This document shows, piece by piece, positions 9,323 to 19,426 of a DNA stretch of 33,981 nucleotides. A program made the position numbers and the translations under genes. The stretch lies in NCBI RefSeq assembly GCF_020711195.1, contig NZ_JAJFAT010000021.1, positions 1 through 33,981 on the forward strand, read 5' to 3'. The stretch is from Halanaerobium polyolivorans (GTDB lineage: Bacteria > Bacillota > Halanaerobiia > Halanaerobiales > Halanaerobiaceae). How positions within the stretch are numbered: position 1 is the stretch's first letter; every line of letters begins with the position of its first letter. A model generated the notes under the pieces. It made no database searches. It was not told where the DNA came from and saw only the letters and a program-made list of their open reading frames with translations.

Positions 9323-9351
9323 CATAATTGAACATAAACAAAAACAAACAA
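9297..9351 (+). promoter_or_regulatory. putative operator: direct ACAAACAA repeats around the promoter
   Basis: ACAAACAA occurs at 9297-9304, overlapping the -35, and at 9344-9351 downstream of the start site, 47 bases apart. A similar ACATAAACAAAAACA lies between them. A/C-rich direct repeats are typical operators of DeoR-family sugar-phosphate repressors, and the first gene encodes such a repressor. Autoregulation is inferred. Confidence 0.45.
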
Positions 9352-9376
9352 TCAATAACGAAAAGAGGTTTTAATC

Positions 9377-10138
9377 ATGTTTGCTGAAGAAAGAAGAAAA
9401 GAGATAATAAAAACTTTGGAAAACAGCAAAAGAGCCAGTGTTAATGAATTAAGTGAAGAATTTGATGTTTCCCGGGCAACAATTAGAAGAGATTTAAGTG
9501 AGTTAGAAAAGAATGGTTTTTTGAGAAGAACTCACGGGGGAGCAATTTTAAGTGCAAGCAGTAAATTAGAACCATCATATAAGGAAAAAGAAGATCATTT
9601 TGCAAAAGAAAAAGCAGCAATTGGTAAAAAAGCTGCAGATATTATCAGAGATGGAGATACAATTTATATAGATGCAGGGACTACTACCCGTAATATTATT
9701 GAACATCTCAATGAAAAAAACAATTTAACCATAGTCAGCAATGCCCATCACATTATAAAAAGAATCAAAGATTCAGAAATAGATTGTGAGCTTGTAGTAG
9801 TTGGAGGTAATTTCAAAAAAACAACTGAAGCAATGATCGGTCCAATGGCAGAAGAGTTTTTGCAAAAATTAAGGGTTGACAAAGCATTTATCGGTGTTAA
9901 TGGATTTAATTTAGATGCTGGAGCTACAACACCAGATCCCAGAGAGGCAAAGATGAAAGAAATTGCAATTTCAATTGCAGCTGAAAATTTTTTTCTCTTT
10001 GATAGATCTAAGTGGGAAGAACTATACTTCTGCAGATTTGCTGATCTAGATATGATAGATTTTGTAATCACAGATCAATTGTCCGGAGAAAAAGAAAAAG
10101 CTTTAAAAGAAAAAAATATCCAGGTTATAAAAGCCTAG
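9377..10138 (+). CDS. DeoR-family sugar-phosphate-responsive repressor (FruR-type)
   Basis: 253 aa. N-terminal winged helix (about 1-60) with the family signature: VNELSEEFDVSRATIRRDL followed by LEKNGFLRRTHGGA. The C-terminal DeoR sensor domain has DAGTTT and the NGF...GATTPD and DRSKW segments that bind sugar phosphates. It opens an operon with fruK and fructose EII genes, so fructose-1-phosphate is the probable inducer. ATG behind AAGAGG. GlpR and LacR belong to the same family; the neighbours decide for a fructose regulator. Confidence 0.93.
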   Translation: MFAEERRKEIIKTLENSKRASVNELSEEFDVSRATIRRDLSELEKNGFLRRTHGGAILSASSKLEPSYKEKEDHFAKEKAAIGKKAADIIRDGDTIYIDAGTTTRNIIEHLNEKNNLTIVSNAHHIIKRIKDSEIDCELVVVGGNFKKTTEAMIGPMAEEFLQKLRVDKAFIGVNGFNLDAGATTPDPREAKMKEIAISIAAENFFLFDRSKWEELYFCRFADLDMIDFVITDQLSGEKEKALKEKNIQVIKA

Positions 10139-10172
10139 ATTTTAGCTATGATTCAAATCAGGAGGTGAAAAA

Positions 10173-11105
10173 ATGATTTTAACAGTAACTCTTAATCCAG
10201 CTGTAGATAAAATAATAATACTTGATAAATTAAAGTTAGGTAAATTAAATAGAGTCAAGGATGCAGAAGCTCTTGCAGGAGGAAAAGGCATTAATGTATC
10301 AGAGGTACTTAGTGCTTTGAATGTAGATAATACTGCTTTAGCAATAGTTGGAGGAGATAATGGAAATTCAATAAATAATTATCTACAAAAAAGAGGGGTA
10401 AAAACTGATTTTCAGTGGTCAGAGATTAACACTCGGCAAAATCTTAAAATCAAAGAAAATAACAGCAACAGAGAAACAGAAATAAATGAAACAGGCAGAG
10501 TAACAAAAGAAGATATAAAAGCCTTCAAAAAAAATATAGAGAAATACTTAACTGCTGATAATACTATAGTTCTTTCGGGAAGTCTTCCGGAGGGAGTGAA
10601 GAAAAATATTTATGCAGAATTGATAGAAAAAGCTGCTGCAAAAGAGGCAAAAGTTATTCTCGATAGTTCAGGTGAAGAATTTAAACTGGCTATCAACAAA
10701 GCTCCCTATTTAGTAAAACCAAATTTAGCTGAGATAGAAAACCTTTTATCAACAAATATGGAGAGTGATGCTGACCTTAAAAAGGGAGCTGAATACTTGT
10801 TGAAAAAGGGGATAAAAATTGTGATGATTTCATTAGGAGCAGAAGGTGCATTTATTGCTTCAAAAGATGAGGCCTACAGGCTTCAAACTCCAGAAGTAGA
10901 GGTAGCTCAAACAACTGTCGGAGCAGGTGATACAATGGTTGCTGGATTGGCAGCAGAAATTGATAAAAATGCTTCTTTAAAAGAGACTGCAGTTTATGCT
11001 TCAGCACTGGCAACCACATTTGTAAAAAGCGGCTCTATAGAAAATATTAACAAAGAGCTGTTCAATAAAATAAGAGAGTCTATTCAAGTAAAAAAAATCT
11101 ATTAA
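10173..11105 (+). CDS. fruK: 1-phosphofructokinase
   Basis: 310 aa PfkB-family kinase. N-terminal LTVTLNPAVD is the hallmark of the FruK/LacC branch; AGGKGINVS (35-43) binds substrate and VGAGD (D253) carries the catalytic base. It converts fructose-1-phosphate to fructose-1,6-bisphosphate with ATP. ATG behind CAGGAGGTG. It sits between the repressor and the PTS genes, so FruK is favoured over tagatose-6-phosphate kinase. Confidence 0.94.
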   Translation: MILTVTLNPAVDKIIILDKLKLGKLNRVKDAEALAGGKGINVSEVLSALNVDNTALAIVGGDNGNSINNYLQKRGVKTDFQWSEINTRQNLKIKENNSNRETEINETGRVTKEDIKAFKKNIEKYLTADNTIVLSGSLPEGVKKNIYAELIEKAAAKEAKVILDSSGEEFKLAINKAPYLVKPNLAEIENLLSTNMESDADLKKGAEYLLKKGIKIVMISLGAEGAFIASKDEAYRLQTPEVEVAQTTVGAGDTMVAGLAAEIDKNASLKETAVYASALATTFVKSGSIENINKELFNKIRESIQVKKIY

Positions 11106-11122
11106 AAAGGAGAGGTCTGTTT

Positions 11123-11572
11123 ATGGAAGTAAATGAATTTATTAATCAAGATTTAATCAAGATGGAACTGCAAAGCAAAGACAAAGATTCTGTAATTGAA
11201 GAAATGATCGATATCATGGTTGAAAATGGTATAGTCAGTGACAAAGAGGAAGTAGTGCAAAAGGCTATGGAAAGAGAAGCAAAAGGAACAACAGGTGTAG
11301 GTAGAGGAGTTGCAATTCCTCATGTTAAGAGTAATGCGGTTAAGAAAGCTGCTGTAGCTTTTGGCAGATCAAGTGAAGGAATTGATTATGATTCAATGGA
11401 TGAAAAACCCAGTTATTTGTTTTTTCTGATAACCGTTCCAGAAGAATCACATAATGAACATTTAAAAATTCTTGCTCAGCTGTCAAGAAATCTTGTCCAT
11501 GATGACTTTAGGGACAGCCTTTTAGAAGCAGAAAGTGCTGAAGATGTAATGGAGATCTTAGAGGCTATTTAA
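11123..11572 (+). CDS. fructose-type PTS enzyme IIA
   Basis: 149 aa, single EIIA domain of the fructose/mannitol class. H67 in GVAIPH is the phosphorylated histidine. It begins 17 bases after fruK with AAAGGAGAGG. It takes phosphate from HPr and passes it to the EIIB domain of the protein encoded at 11681, from which it is separated by a 108-base A/T-rich repeat region. Confidence 0.94.
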   Translation: MEVNEFINQDLIKMELQSKDKDSVIEEMIDIMVENGIVSDKEEVVQKAMEREAKGTTGVGRGVAIPHVKSNAVKKAAVAFGRSSEGIDYDSMDEKPSYLFFLITVPEESHNEHLKILAQLSRNLVHDDFRDSLLEAESAEDVMEILEAI

Positions 11573-11587
11573 TTGATTGTTTATAAC

Positions 11588-11655
11588 TATTTATTCTATT
11601 AATTTATTTATTTATTCTATTTAAATTATTTATTCTATTTTCTATTTATTCTATC
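11588..11655 (+). repeat. four near-identical copies of TATTTATTCTATT
   Basis: Copies start at 11588, 11609, 11627 and 11643; the first three are identical and the last ends in C. Spacing shrinks from 21 to 18 to 16 bases. The array fills the gap between the EIIA and EIIBC genes just before the AAGGAGGA site. It cannot form a stable hairpin with itself. It may be a slippage product, an RNase-sensitive or low-structure mRNA stretch that sets relative expression, or a protein-binding array. Confidence 0.8.
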
Positions 11656-11680
11656 GGTTTAAAAATTAAGGAGGATTATA

Positions 11681-13078
11681 ATGAGTGATAAGAAAAAAAT
11701 TGTAGCGGTTACTTCCTGTCCAACAGGGATTGCCCATACTTATATGGCTTCTGAGTCATTAGAAGAAGCTGCTAAAAAGATGAATGTTGATATCTCAGTT
11801 GAAACACAGGGTTCTGTTGGGGTAGAAAATGAATTATCAGAACAGGATATTAAAGAAGCAGATGCTGTAATTATTGCTGCAGATACTAATGTTAGTCACG
11901 AAAGATTTGTTGGTAAATATATTGAAGAGGTTGCTGTAGCAGATGCAATCAATGATGCAGAAGCTTTAATTAATAAGGCATTAGAAGGTGCGGAAAAAGG
12001 TGAAGTTAAAGAAGATGTTGCTTTAGAAGCACAGGTCGAAGATGAAAAAGCAAAAAGAAAGCAGAAAAGAACCGGAGCTTATAAACACTTAATGACCGGA
12101 GTATCATTTATGCTGCCTTTTGTAGTAGCTGGTGGACTTGCAATAGCTATTTCATTTGTTTTTGGTATTGATGCTGCTGAGGAATCAGGTACACTTGCTG
12201 CAGCCTTAATGCAGATTGGTGGAGATGCAGCTTTTGCTCTAATGGTTCCAATTTTAGCGGGTTATATTTCTTTCTCTATTGCTGATAGACCTGGTATTGC
12301 TCCCGGTATGATCGGTGGTATGATGGCAAGTCAATTAGAGGCAGGATTTCTTGGTGGTATTATAGCAGGTTTTCTAGCAGGATATGTAACTCAGTTTTTG
12401 AAAGAAAAGATTTCTTTACCAAAGAATCTAGAAGGTTTAATGCCTATTTTGGTTTTACCTTTCTTAGCAAGTTTAGCTGTTGGACTCTTAATGATCTATT
12501 TGATTGGACCACCTGTACAGGCAATAATGACTGGTTTGGAAAGTTGGCTGCAGGGAATGACAGATGCAAATGCAGCTTTACTAGGACTTATTTTAGGTGC
12601 AATGATGGCTTTTGATATGGGAGGACCAGTTAATAAAGCAGCTTATACTTTTGGAGTTGGATTATTGGGTTCAAATATTTTTGCTCCGATGGCTGCAATT
12701 ATGGCAGCAGGTATGACACCTCCGCTGGGTCTTGCTTTAGCAACAGTACTATTTAAAGATAGATTTACCAGACAGGAAATTGAAGCAGGAAAACCAGCCT
12801 GGGTAATGGGAATATCCTTTATTACTGAGGGAGCAATTCCATTTGCTGCAGCTGATCCGATAAGAGTAATTCCTTCAATAATGACTGGTTCAGCAGTTAC
12901 TGGTGCTTTATCAATGTTATTTGGAGCAGGATTAAGAGCTCCTCATGGTGGTATTTTTGTGCTGCCAATCCCAGGTGTTGTAACTAATCTAGGCTTATAT
13001 GCTTTGGCAATTGTTGCTGGTACTATAGTAACAGCTCTAATGTTAAGAATCACAAAACCTAAGTTAAAAAATGCTTAA
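11681..13078 (+). CDS. fruA: fructose-specific PTS enzyme IIBC
   Basis: 465 aa. EIIB domain about 5-105 with the phospho-cysteine C13 in [14 protein letters not shown]; a charged linker (about 105-130, rich in E, K and R); then the EIIC membrane domain with about 9-10 segments, including [12 protein letters not shown] and [14 protein letters not shown], the substrate-site signatures of the fructose EIIC family. It imports fructose and releases fructose-1-phosphate for FruK. ATG behind AAGGAGGA. Confidence 0.96.
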   Translation: MSDKKKIVAVTSCPTGIAHTYMASESLEEAAKKMNVDISVETQGSVGVENELSEQDIKEADAVIIAADTNVSHERFVGKYIEEVAVADAINDAEALINKALEGAEKGEVKEDVALEAQVEDEKAKRKQKRTGAYKHLMTGVSFMLPFVVAGGLAIAISFVFGIDAAEESGTLAAALMQIGGDAAFALMVPILAGYISFSIADRPGIAPGMIGGMMASQLEAGFLGGIIAGFLAGYVTQFLKEKISLPKNLEGLMPILVLPFLASLAVGLLMIYLIGPPVQAIMTGLESWLQGMTDANAALLGLILGAMMAFDMGGPVNKAAYTFGVGLLGSNIFAPMAAIMAAGMTPPLGLALATVLFKDRFTRQEIEAGKPAWVMGISFITEGAIPFAAADPIRVIPSIMTGSAVTGALSMLFGAGLRAPHGGIFVLPIPGVVTNLGLYALAIVAGTIVTALMLRITKPKLKNA

Positions 13079-13113
13079 ATAAAGCTTTCCTAATAAATAA
13101 CAAAGATAATATG

Positions 13114-13147
13114 CAGAGAAGAGGGCCTTAATAGGTCCTCTTTTTTG
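13114..13147 (+). terminator. intrinsic terminator after fruA
   Basis: AGAGGGCC pairs with GGTCCTCT around a TTAATA loop, followed by a T6 run. Confidence 0.9.
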
Positions 13148-13292
13148 TTTAAAAAATATAATTTTAGCCCTAATTGTAAAAATGTCATTAAAAAATGATT
13201 AGAAATCCCCGGAATAGTTTCATAAAGGCAAAATATTTGATATAATAAGATAATATTTTAAGAAAGAATTTTAAAAACTAGGGAGTGTTAAG

Positions 13293-14315
13293 ATGAGTTT
13301 TAATAAGAAGATTTTTCTTTTAACAACTATTATTTTATTATTATTTTCAATATCAGTTATGGCAGAGAATATTGAAAATACATTAAGTTTAGATGAAGGA
13401 GGTCCTGCAGCTGTAGTTAATGGAGAAGAAATTTCACAGCAGGAATTAGAGGGATTTTCCGATTTAAATGAGATATTAATGACTATTTTACAAACAAATC
13501 AAGAATTTGGCACAGTATTATTGCAGACAGAAGCCGGACAAGAAGTAATTGAAGAATATATGAGATATAAATTAGATCAATTAGTTAGTACTAAATTGAT
13601 GGTTCAGGAAGCAAAAAATAGAGAAATAGAGGTCAGTGAGCAGGAAATTAATGAGATTATTGATCAGCAAATTGCTGGAATAAAACAACAAAACAATCTC
13701 ACCGATCAGCAGCTAGAGATGGCTCTGAGACAGGAAGGATTTTCTTCATTAGATGAATATAAAGCTTTACTTATAGCCAGTAATAGGGATAGATTCTTTA
13801 TAGAAAAACTAAGAACAGAAGTTACTGAAGAAATAACTATAAGTGATGCCGAAGCAGAAGAGTTTTACAATGAAAATCAGGCGCAATTTGAGATTCCTGC
13901 TCAATACAGAATCAGCCATATTTTGTTTGATGAATTAGAAAAAGCTGAAGAAGTATTAGTTCAAATAGAGGCTGGAGCAGATTTTGCTGAAATGGCTAGG
14001 GAACATTCTACTGGACCTACTGCTGAAAATGGTGGTGATTTAGGTTTCATTGCAGCTGATGAAAGGGGCATAGATGCAGTTTTCTTTAATGCTGCAAAAG
14101 AGCTGCAAATCAGCCAGATAAGTGAGAGTCCTGTAGAAACCCAATTTGGATTTCATATTATTAAAATGACCGATTTTAATGAAAGTGAAATTAGAGAGTT
14201 TGCTGAGGTAAAAGATCAATTAAAAGAAGAAATATTATCTCAAAAGTCTAATCAGGTCTGGAATGAATTTATGCATGGGTTGAGAGATAAAGCTGAAATT
14301 ACAATCAATCTTTAA
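13293..14315 (+). CDS. exported PpiC/SurA-like peptidyl-prolyl isomerase
   Basis: 340 aa. The N-terminus (KK, then LLTTIILLLFSISVMA) is a Sec signal peptide with probable cleavage after VMA near residue 24. There is no lipobox cysteine, so unlike PrsA it is not a lipoprotein. Residues about 35-190 form a SurA-N-like helical chaperone region, and about 200-300 form the parvulin domain (YRISHILF, STGPTAENGGDLGF, QFGFHIIK). A soluble periplasmic foldase fits a two-membrane envelope. It appears monocistronic, between terminators at 13114 and 14330; TATAAT at 13241-13246 may be its -10. Confidence 0.93.
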   Translation: MSFNKKIFLLTTIILLLFSISVMAENIENTLSLDEGGPAAVVNGEEISQQELEGFSDLNEILMTILQTNQEFGTVLLQTEAGQEVIEEYMRYKLDQLVSTKLMVQEAKNREIEVSEQEINEIIDQQIAGIKQQNNLTDQQLEMALRQEGFSSLDEYKALLIASNRDRFFIEKLRTEVTEEITISDAEAEEFYNENQAQFEIPAQYRISHILFDELEKAEEVLVQIEAGADFAEMAREHSTGPTAENGGDLGFIAADERGIDAVFFNAAKELQISQISESPVETQFGFHIIKMTDFNESEIREFAEVKDQLKEEILSQKSNQVWNEFMHGLRDKAEITINL

Positions 14316-14329
14316 AAAGAAGATATTCT

Positions 14330-14369
14330 AAAGCTCCTTGTTCATTTATTGAATTGGGAGCTTTTTTTT
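14330..14369 (+). terminator. intrinsic terminator after the PpiC gene
   Basis: AAAGCTCC pairs perfectly with GGAGCTTT across a 19-base loop that can pair further, followed by a run of eight T. Confidence 0.88.
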
Positions 14370-14422
14370 GCACTAATTAAGAAAAAAATATATAATTAAC
14401 AAAAATAATGGGAGATGAAAAA

Positions 14423-15703
14423 ATGCAAAATATAGCCTTTAAATACGGTAAAGAAAAAATAGATTTTAATCTAGATAGTGCTAGAATTAAAAAAATTATT
14501 GAGGCAAATTATTCTGAGCAGCAAGCTTTAGAGCTTATCGCGAAAAAGGCACTTGCTGAACCGATTGCCTCTAAAAGATTAAGTAAAATTGTTAATGAAG
14601 GAGAGACAGCAGTTATTGTAATCTCTGATCTAAGTCGTTCCTGGCAGAAAATAGATCGATTTTTACCTTATATAGTCGAAGAACTGCAATCCGGTGGAAT
14701 CAAATTAAAAGATATCAGCCTGCTTTGTGCTGGTGGTTCTCATCGACCTCACAGCAAAGCTGAAATAGAGAAATTAATTGGAAAAGAGTTATATCAAAAA
14801 CTTAATTTCATTGCTCATGATTCAACTAAAAAAGAAGATTTAAGAAAAGTAGGGGAAACAAGTTATGGTACTCCTGTGATAATTAATAAAAATATTTTAG
14901 AAAATGATAGAGTTATTTTAACAGGTGGAATTGTTTTTCATCCTTTAGCTGGATTTGCAGGGGGCAGAAAATCTCTTTTACCTGGAACAGCAGCTTATCA
15001 ATCTATTATGAAAAACCATTCCTTATCCCTAGCAGAAAAAGAGGGAGCAGGAATTAAGACTAGTGTTGATAGCAATAATTTAGCAGATAATCCGGTTCAT
15101 CTAGATATGGTGGAAGCTGCCAAAATGATAAATGTAGACTTTATTTTTAATGTAATTCCAGATGGCAGAGGAGGAATTGCAGCAGCAGTTGCTGGTGATT
15201 TATTTGCAGCACATCAAAAAGGCTGTCAGATTACAGCTGATTTGTTTGGGATAGAAATTAAAGAGAAAGCCGAGTTAGTTATTGCTTCCTGTGGGGGTTT
15301 TCCTAAAGATATGAATCTATATCAGATTTCTAAGGCAATTATCAATTCGGTTAGAGTTGTCCAAAAAGATGGTTATTTACTTTTAATGGGTCAGGGGAAA
15401 GAAGGAATAGGTCATCCTGAAGTTAAAGATATTCTCCAAAACTATAATAATAATCTAGCAAGAGAAAAGCTTTTGCGTAAAAGTTTTACAATAGCTCGAT
15501 TTGTAGGCTATTTGATAACTACAAAAATAGAAAATATCAATTTTATTTTAATAAGTGAACTGGAACAAAGCCAGTTAAATAATACCGGTATCAAAGTTGT
15601 AAAGACTTTAGATGCTGGTTTAGAGATAGTAAAAAATGAAGTGGGTGAACTGCCACCGGCATATATAATGCCTGATGCAGCCAATACTTTGCCATTTGAA
15701 TAG
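14423..15703 (+). CDS. LarA-like nickel-pincer racemase family protein (DUF2088)
   Basis: 426 aa from ATG 14423, which stands 8 bases after GGGAG (14410-14414); the in-frame ATG at 14408 overlaps that site and is less likely. Residues H107, H173, K183 and H199 keep the exact spacing of the lactate racemase LarA active site: proton-shuttle histidines, the lysine that anchors the nickel-pincer nucleotide, and the nickel-ligand histidine. The context is GGSHRPH, then HPLAGFAGGRKS, then MKNH. It should therefore epimerise a 2-hydroxyacid such as lactate or a sugar acid. No larB, larC or larE is in the window, so cofactor genes must lie elsewhere. The true substrate is unknown, as the family is broad. 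Confidence 0.9.
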   Translation: MQNIAFKYGKEKIDFNLDSARIKKIIEANYSEQQALELIAKKALAEPIASKRLSKIVNEGETAVIVISDLSRSWQKIDRFLPYIVEELQSGGIKLKDISLLCAGGSHRPHSKAEIEKLIGKELYQKLNFIAHDSTKKEDLRKVGETSYGTPVIINKNILENDRVILTGGIVFHPLAGFAGGRKSLLPGTAAYQSIMKNHSLSLAEKEGAGIKTSVDSNNLADNPVHLDMVEAAKMINVDFIFNVIPDGRGGIAAAVAGDLFAAHQKGCQITADLFGIEIKEKAELVIASCGGFPKDMNLYQISKAIINSVRVVQKDGYLLLMGQGKEGIGHPEVKDILQNYNNNLAREKLLRKSFTIARFVGYLITTKIENINFILISELEQSQLNNTGIKVVKTLDAGLEIVKNEVGELPPAYIMPDAANTLPFE

Positions 15704-15721
15704 AGAAGTCCAAGAATAAAC

Positions 15722-15750
15722 TTGAATTTAAATTTTGACTGTAATATAAT
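15722..15750 (+). promoter_or_regulatory. promoter of the serS T-box leader
   Basis: TTGAAT (15722-15727), a 17-base spacer and TATAAT (15745-15750). Transcription would begin near 15757, giving a leader of about 290 bases before serS. Confidence 0.75.
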
Positions 15751-15756
15751 TAATTT

Positions 15757-16014
15757 AAGTAATAAATAGCCAGAGATTAAAAACTTAGAAAGGCATTAGT
15801 AGATATTGAGCAGAAATTAATAGAGAGCTGATGCTTGCTGAAAATCAGCCTGCTGAATATTCGAATCCAGCCCGGAGTTGTAAGGATTAAAGGAGTTTTC
15901 TGAGTAATCCAAACCGGAGAAGTCCGTTAAAACTTTTTAAGCGGCAGTTAATTCTGTCATTAGGGTGGCACCACGGGAAAATCTCGTCCCTTTTTATAGG
16001 GAGGGGTTTTTTTA
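15757..16014 (+). promoter_or_regulatory. T-box riboswitch (serine) upstream of serS
   Basis: Senses uncharged tRNA-Ser and opens transcription of serS. The conserved T-box AGGGTGGCACCACGG lies at 15962-15976, followed by a terminator (CGTCCCT pairing with AGGGAGGGG, then T7) ending near 16014. Stem I opens with AGAGAGC near 15820. The specifier loop has GAATCC-AGC-CCGGAGT, where AGC at 15869-15871 is a serine codon matching the downstream enzyme; TCC just before it is also a serine codon, so the exact triplet needs folding. The leader accounts for the 341-base gap 15704-16044. Confidence 0.93.
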
Positions 16015-16029
16015 GTTTTAAGAATATAA

Positions 16030-17313
<1,284 letters not shown>

Positions 17314-17357
17314 TTAAATATTATCGAGAAGATTAATAATTTAATAAAGAATAAAGT

Positions 17358-17415
17358 AATCCTCTTTTTCTGTAGTGATTGAAGAAAAATTTGCTGCAGT
17401 AAAAGGGGATTTTTA
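17358..17415 (+). terminator. intrinsic terminator after serS
   Basis: AATCCTCTTTTTCTGTAG pairs with CTGCAGTAAAAGGGGATT (few mismatches), followed by T5. The remaining 157 bases up to 17572 are A/T-rich; TATAAT at 17469-17474 could be a -10, but no good -35 lies at 16-18 bases. Confidence 0.85.
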
Positions 17416-17571
17416 ATTTTTTAAAATTTTTTTCATAAAAAAGCAGGAGAATTGAGTTAAGCCTAGAATATAATTAATAAGATAAAAATAAAACTGTGTT
17501 TTACTATTAGAAACAATTTAGTTTTATTATTTAACTTAAACTATCTTTAGAAGCTTAAAGGAGGATTTTAA

Positions 17572-18222
17572 ATGAGTAAATGGGATGATTTAAAAAGAGT
17601 TGAGGAAAGTGGAATTGTTGCTGTTGTTAGAGCTGAAAATGCAGAAGAGGCATTAAAAATTACCGAGGCTGTTAAAAAGGGTGGAATTAAAGCTATTGAA
17701 ATCACCATGACTGTACCTGGAGCTATTGATGTTATCGATGGGTTAACAGATGAGTACAGTAAAGATGAAATTTTGATTGGCGCAGGTTCTGTACTTGATG
17801 CAGAAACAGCTCGTGCCTGCATTTTAGCAGGAGCTGAATATATTGTTTCTCCTTCTTTTGATGCGGAAACAGTTGCTTTATGTAATCGCTATCAAAAGGC
17901 TGTTATGCCTGGTGCAATGACTGTTACAGAAGTGGTAAATGCAATGCAGACTGGAGCGGATATTGTTAAAATATTCCCTGCAACATTGTTTGGACCAAAA
18001 ATTATTAAAGCTGTTAAAGGTCCTGTACCACATGCACCATTAATGCCTACTGGTGGAGTTAATTTAGATAATGTTAAAGAATGGATTAAGGCCGGTAGTT
18101 ATGCTGTTGGTGTGGGAAGCTCTTTAACTAAAGGAGCTAAAACTGGAGATTATGATCAAGTAACAGAAACAGCTAAAGAATTTGTTAAATTAATTAAAGA
18201 AGCTAGAGAAGAAATGAAGTAA
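17572..18222 (+). CDS. eda: KDPG / 4-hydroxy-2-oxoglutarate aldolase
   Basis: 216 aa (beta/alpha)8 aldolase. Splits 2-keto-3-deoxy-6-phosphogluconate into pyruvate and glyceraldehyde-3-phosphate. E43 in IEITMT is the general acid-base residue and K133 in VKIFPA is the Schiff-base lysine; TGGVNLDN binds phosphate. ATG behind AAGGAGGA. Paired with the KDG kinase 37 bases downstream, it completes the lower part of 2-keto-3-deoxygluconate catabolism, as in uronate or pectin degradation. Confidence 0.95.
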   Translation: MSKWDDLKRVEESGIVAVVRAENAEEALKITEAVKKGGIKAIEITMTVPGAIDVIDGLTDEYSKDEILIGAGSVLDAETARACILAGAEYIVSPSFDAETVALCNRYQKAVMPGAMTVTEVVNAMQTGADIVKIFPATLFGPKIIKAVKGPVPHAPLMPTGGVNLDNVKEWIKAGSYAVGVGSSLTKGAKTGDYDQVTETAKEFVKLIKEAREEMK

Positions 18223-18259
18223 AATAAAATTTAAAAAATTATCAGGAGGGTTTTATATT

Positions 18260-19282
18260 ATGTCTAAGAAAGTTGTAACTTTTGGCGAAATTATGCTGCG
18301 TTTAACACCACCTGCTCATGAACGTTTTGTTCAGGCAGATAGTTTTAATGTTATTTATGGTGGAGGAGAAGCTAACACTGCTGTATCACTTGCTAACTAT
18401 GGTCTTGATGCACGTTTTGTTACTAAGCTGCCGGAAAATCCAATTGGACAGGCTGCCTTAAATGAAGTTCGTCGTTTTGGTGTTAATACAGATTATATTG
18501 CTCGAGGTGGAGATCGCCTGGGAATTTATTATTGTGAAAACGGTGCCAGCCAGAGACCATCTAATGTAATTTACGATAGAGCTCATTCGGCAATTGCTGA
18601 GGCTGAAAGTGCAGATTTTGATTGGGAAGAAATTTTTGCTGATGTTGACTGGTTCCATTACACAGGTATTACTCCTGCTTTAAGTGAACAAATGTCAGAT
18701 GTTACTTTAGAGGCTGTAAAAGCTGCTAAAAAACATGGGGTAAAGGTAAGCTGTGATTTAAATTATCGGGCAAAATTATGGACACGGGAAAGAGCAGGTC
18801 AGGTAATGGAAGGTCTGATGGAATACACTGATGTTGTAATTGCTAATGAAGAAGATGCCGAGATGGTATTTGATATTAAAAGTGGATCTGATATTACAGG
18901 TGGTGACCTCAATGTAGAAGGATACAAAGATGTTGCCAGTCAGTTAATTGAGCGCTTTGACCTAGAATTAGTTGGTAGTCATTTAAGAATTAGCCACAGT
19001 GCTTCTAGAAATGGTTGGTTAGTAATCTTATTTGATGGAGAGAACTTTGTTCAGTCAGCTAAATATGATATCCATATTATAGATAGAGTTGGAGGCGGAG
19101 ACTCTTTTGCTGGAGCTTTAATTTATTCATTAGTTACAGGTAAAGATCTTCAGGATGCTGCTGAATTCGGTGCTGCTGCTTCTTGCTTGAAGCAATCCAT
19201 TCCAGGAGATTTTAATCATGTAAGTGTTAAAGAGGTAGAAACCCTTGCTGCTGGTAATGCTTCTGGTAGAGTAAAAAGATAA
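18260..19282 (+). CDS. kdgK: 2-keto-3-deoxygluconate kinase (PfkB family)
   Basis: 340 aa. N-terminal FGEIMLRLTPP and GGGEANTAVSLA (34-45), the sugar-recognition FHYTGITPALS, and the C-terminal VGGGDSFAG with catalytic D281 place it in the KDG kinase branch of ribokinase-like enzymes. It makes KDPG for the aldolase just upstream. ATG behind CAGGAGGG. The GGGD loop replaces the common GAGD; this is usual in this sub-branch. Confidence 0.92.
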   Translation: MSKKVVTFGEIMLRLTPPAHERFVQADSFNVIYGGGEANTAVSLANYGLDARFVTKLPENPIGQAALNEVRRFGVNTDYIARGGDRLGIYYCENGASQRPSNVIYDRAHSAIAEAESADFDWEEIFADVDWFHYTGITPALSEQMSDVTLEAVKAAKKHGVKVSCDLNYRAKLWTRERAGQVMEGLMEYTDVVIANEEDAEMVFDIKSGSDITGGDLNVEGYKDVASQLIERFDLELVGSHLRISHSASRNGWLVILFDGENFVQSAKYDIHIIDRVGGGDSFAGALIYSLVTGKDLQDAAEFGAAASCLKQSIPGDFNHVSVKEVETLAAGNASGRVKR

Positions 19283-19310
19283 GAGTTTGATAAATTATAT
19301 AGATAGAAAT

Positions 19311-19338
19311 AAGGCTGCAGTTTTCTGCAGTCTTGTTT
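19311..19338 (+). terminator. intrinsic terminator after kdgK
   Basis: AGGCTGCAG pairs with CTGCAGTCTT around a TTTT loop, then GTTTTT. It separates the two sugar kinase genes. Confidence 0.85.
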
Positions 19339-19426
19339 TTATCTAAAGTAAAAATTTTCTAAATTACAAGCTTTAAAGACATTTTTCTATAAAAGAGTTA
19401 AAACTTTAAATTCTGGAGGGTTAGAA

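Noticed and set aside
9748-10071. 107-codon minus-strand ORF opposite the DeoR gene
   Set aside because: Antisense shadow of a well conserved regulator.
11588-11655. CRISPR-like array
   Set aside because: The repeats are 13 bases, A/T-only apart from one C, with 3-8 base spacers of uneven length and no cas genes.
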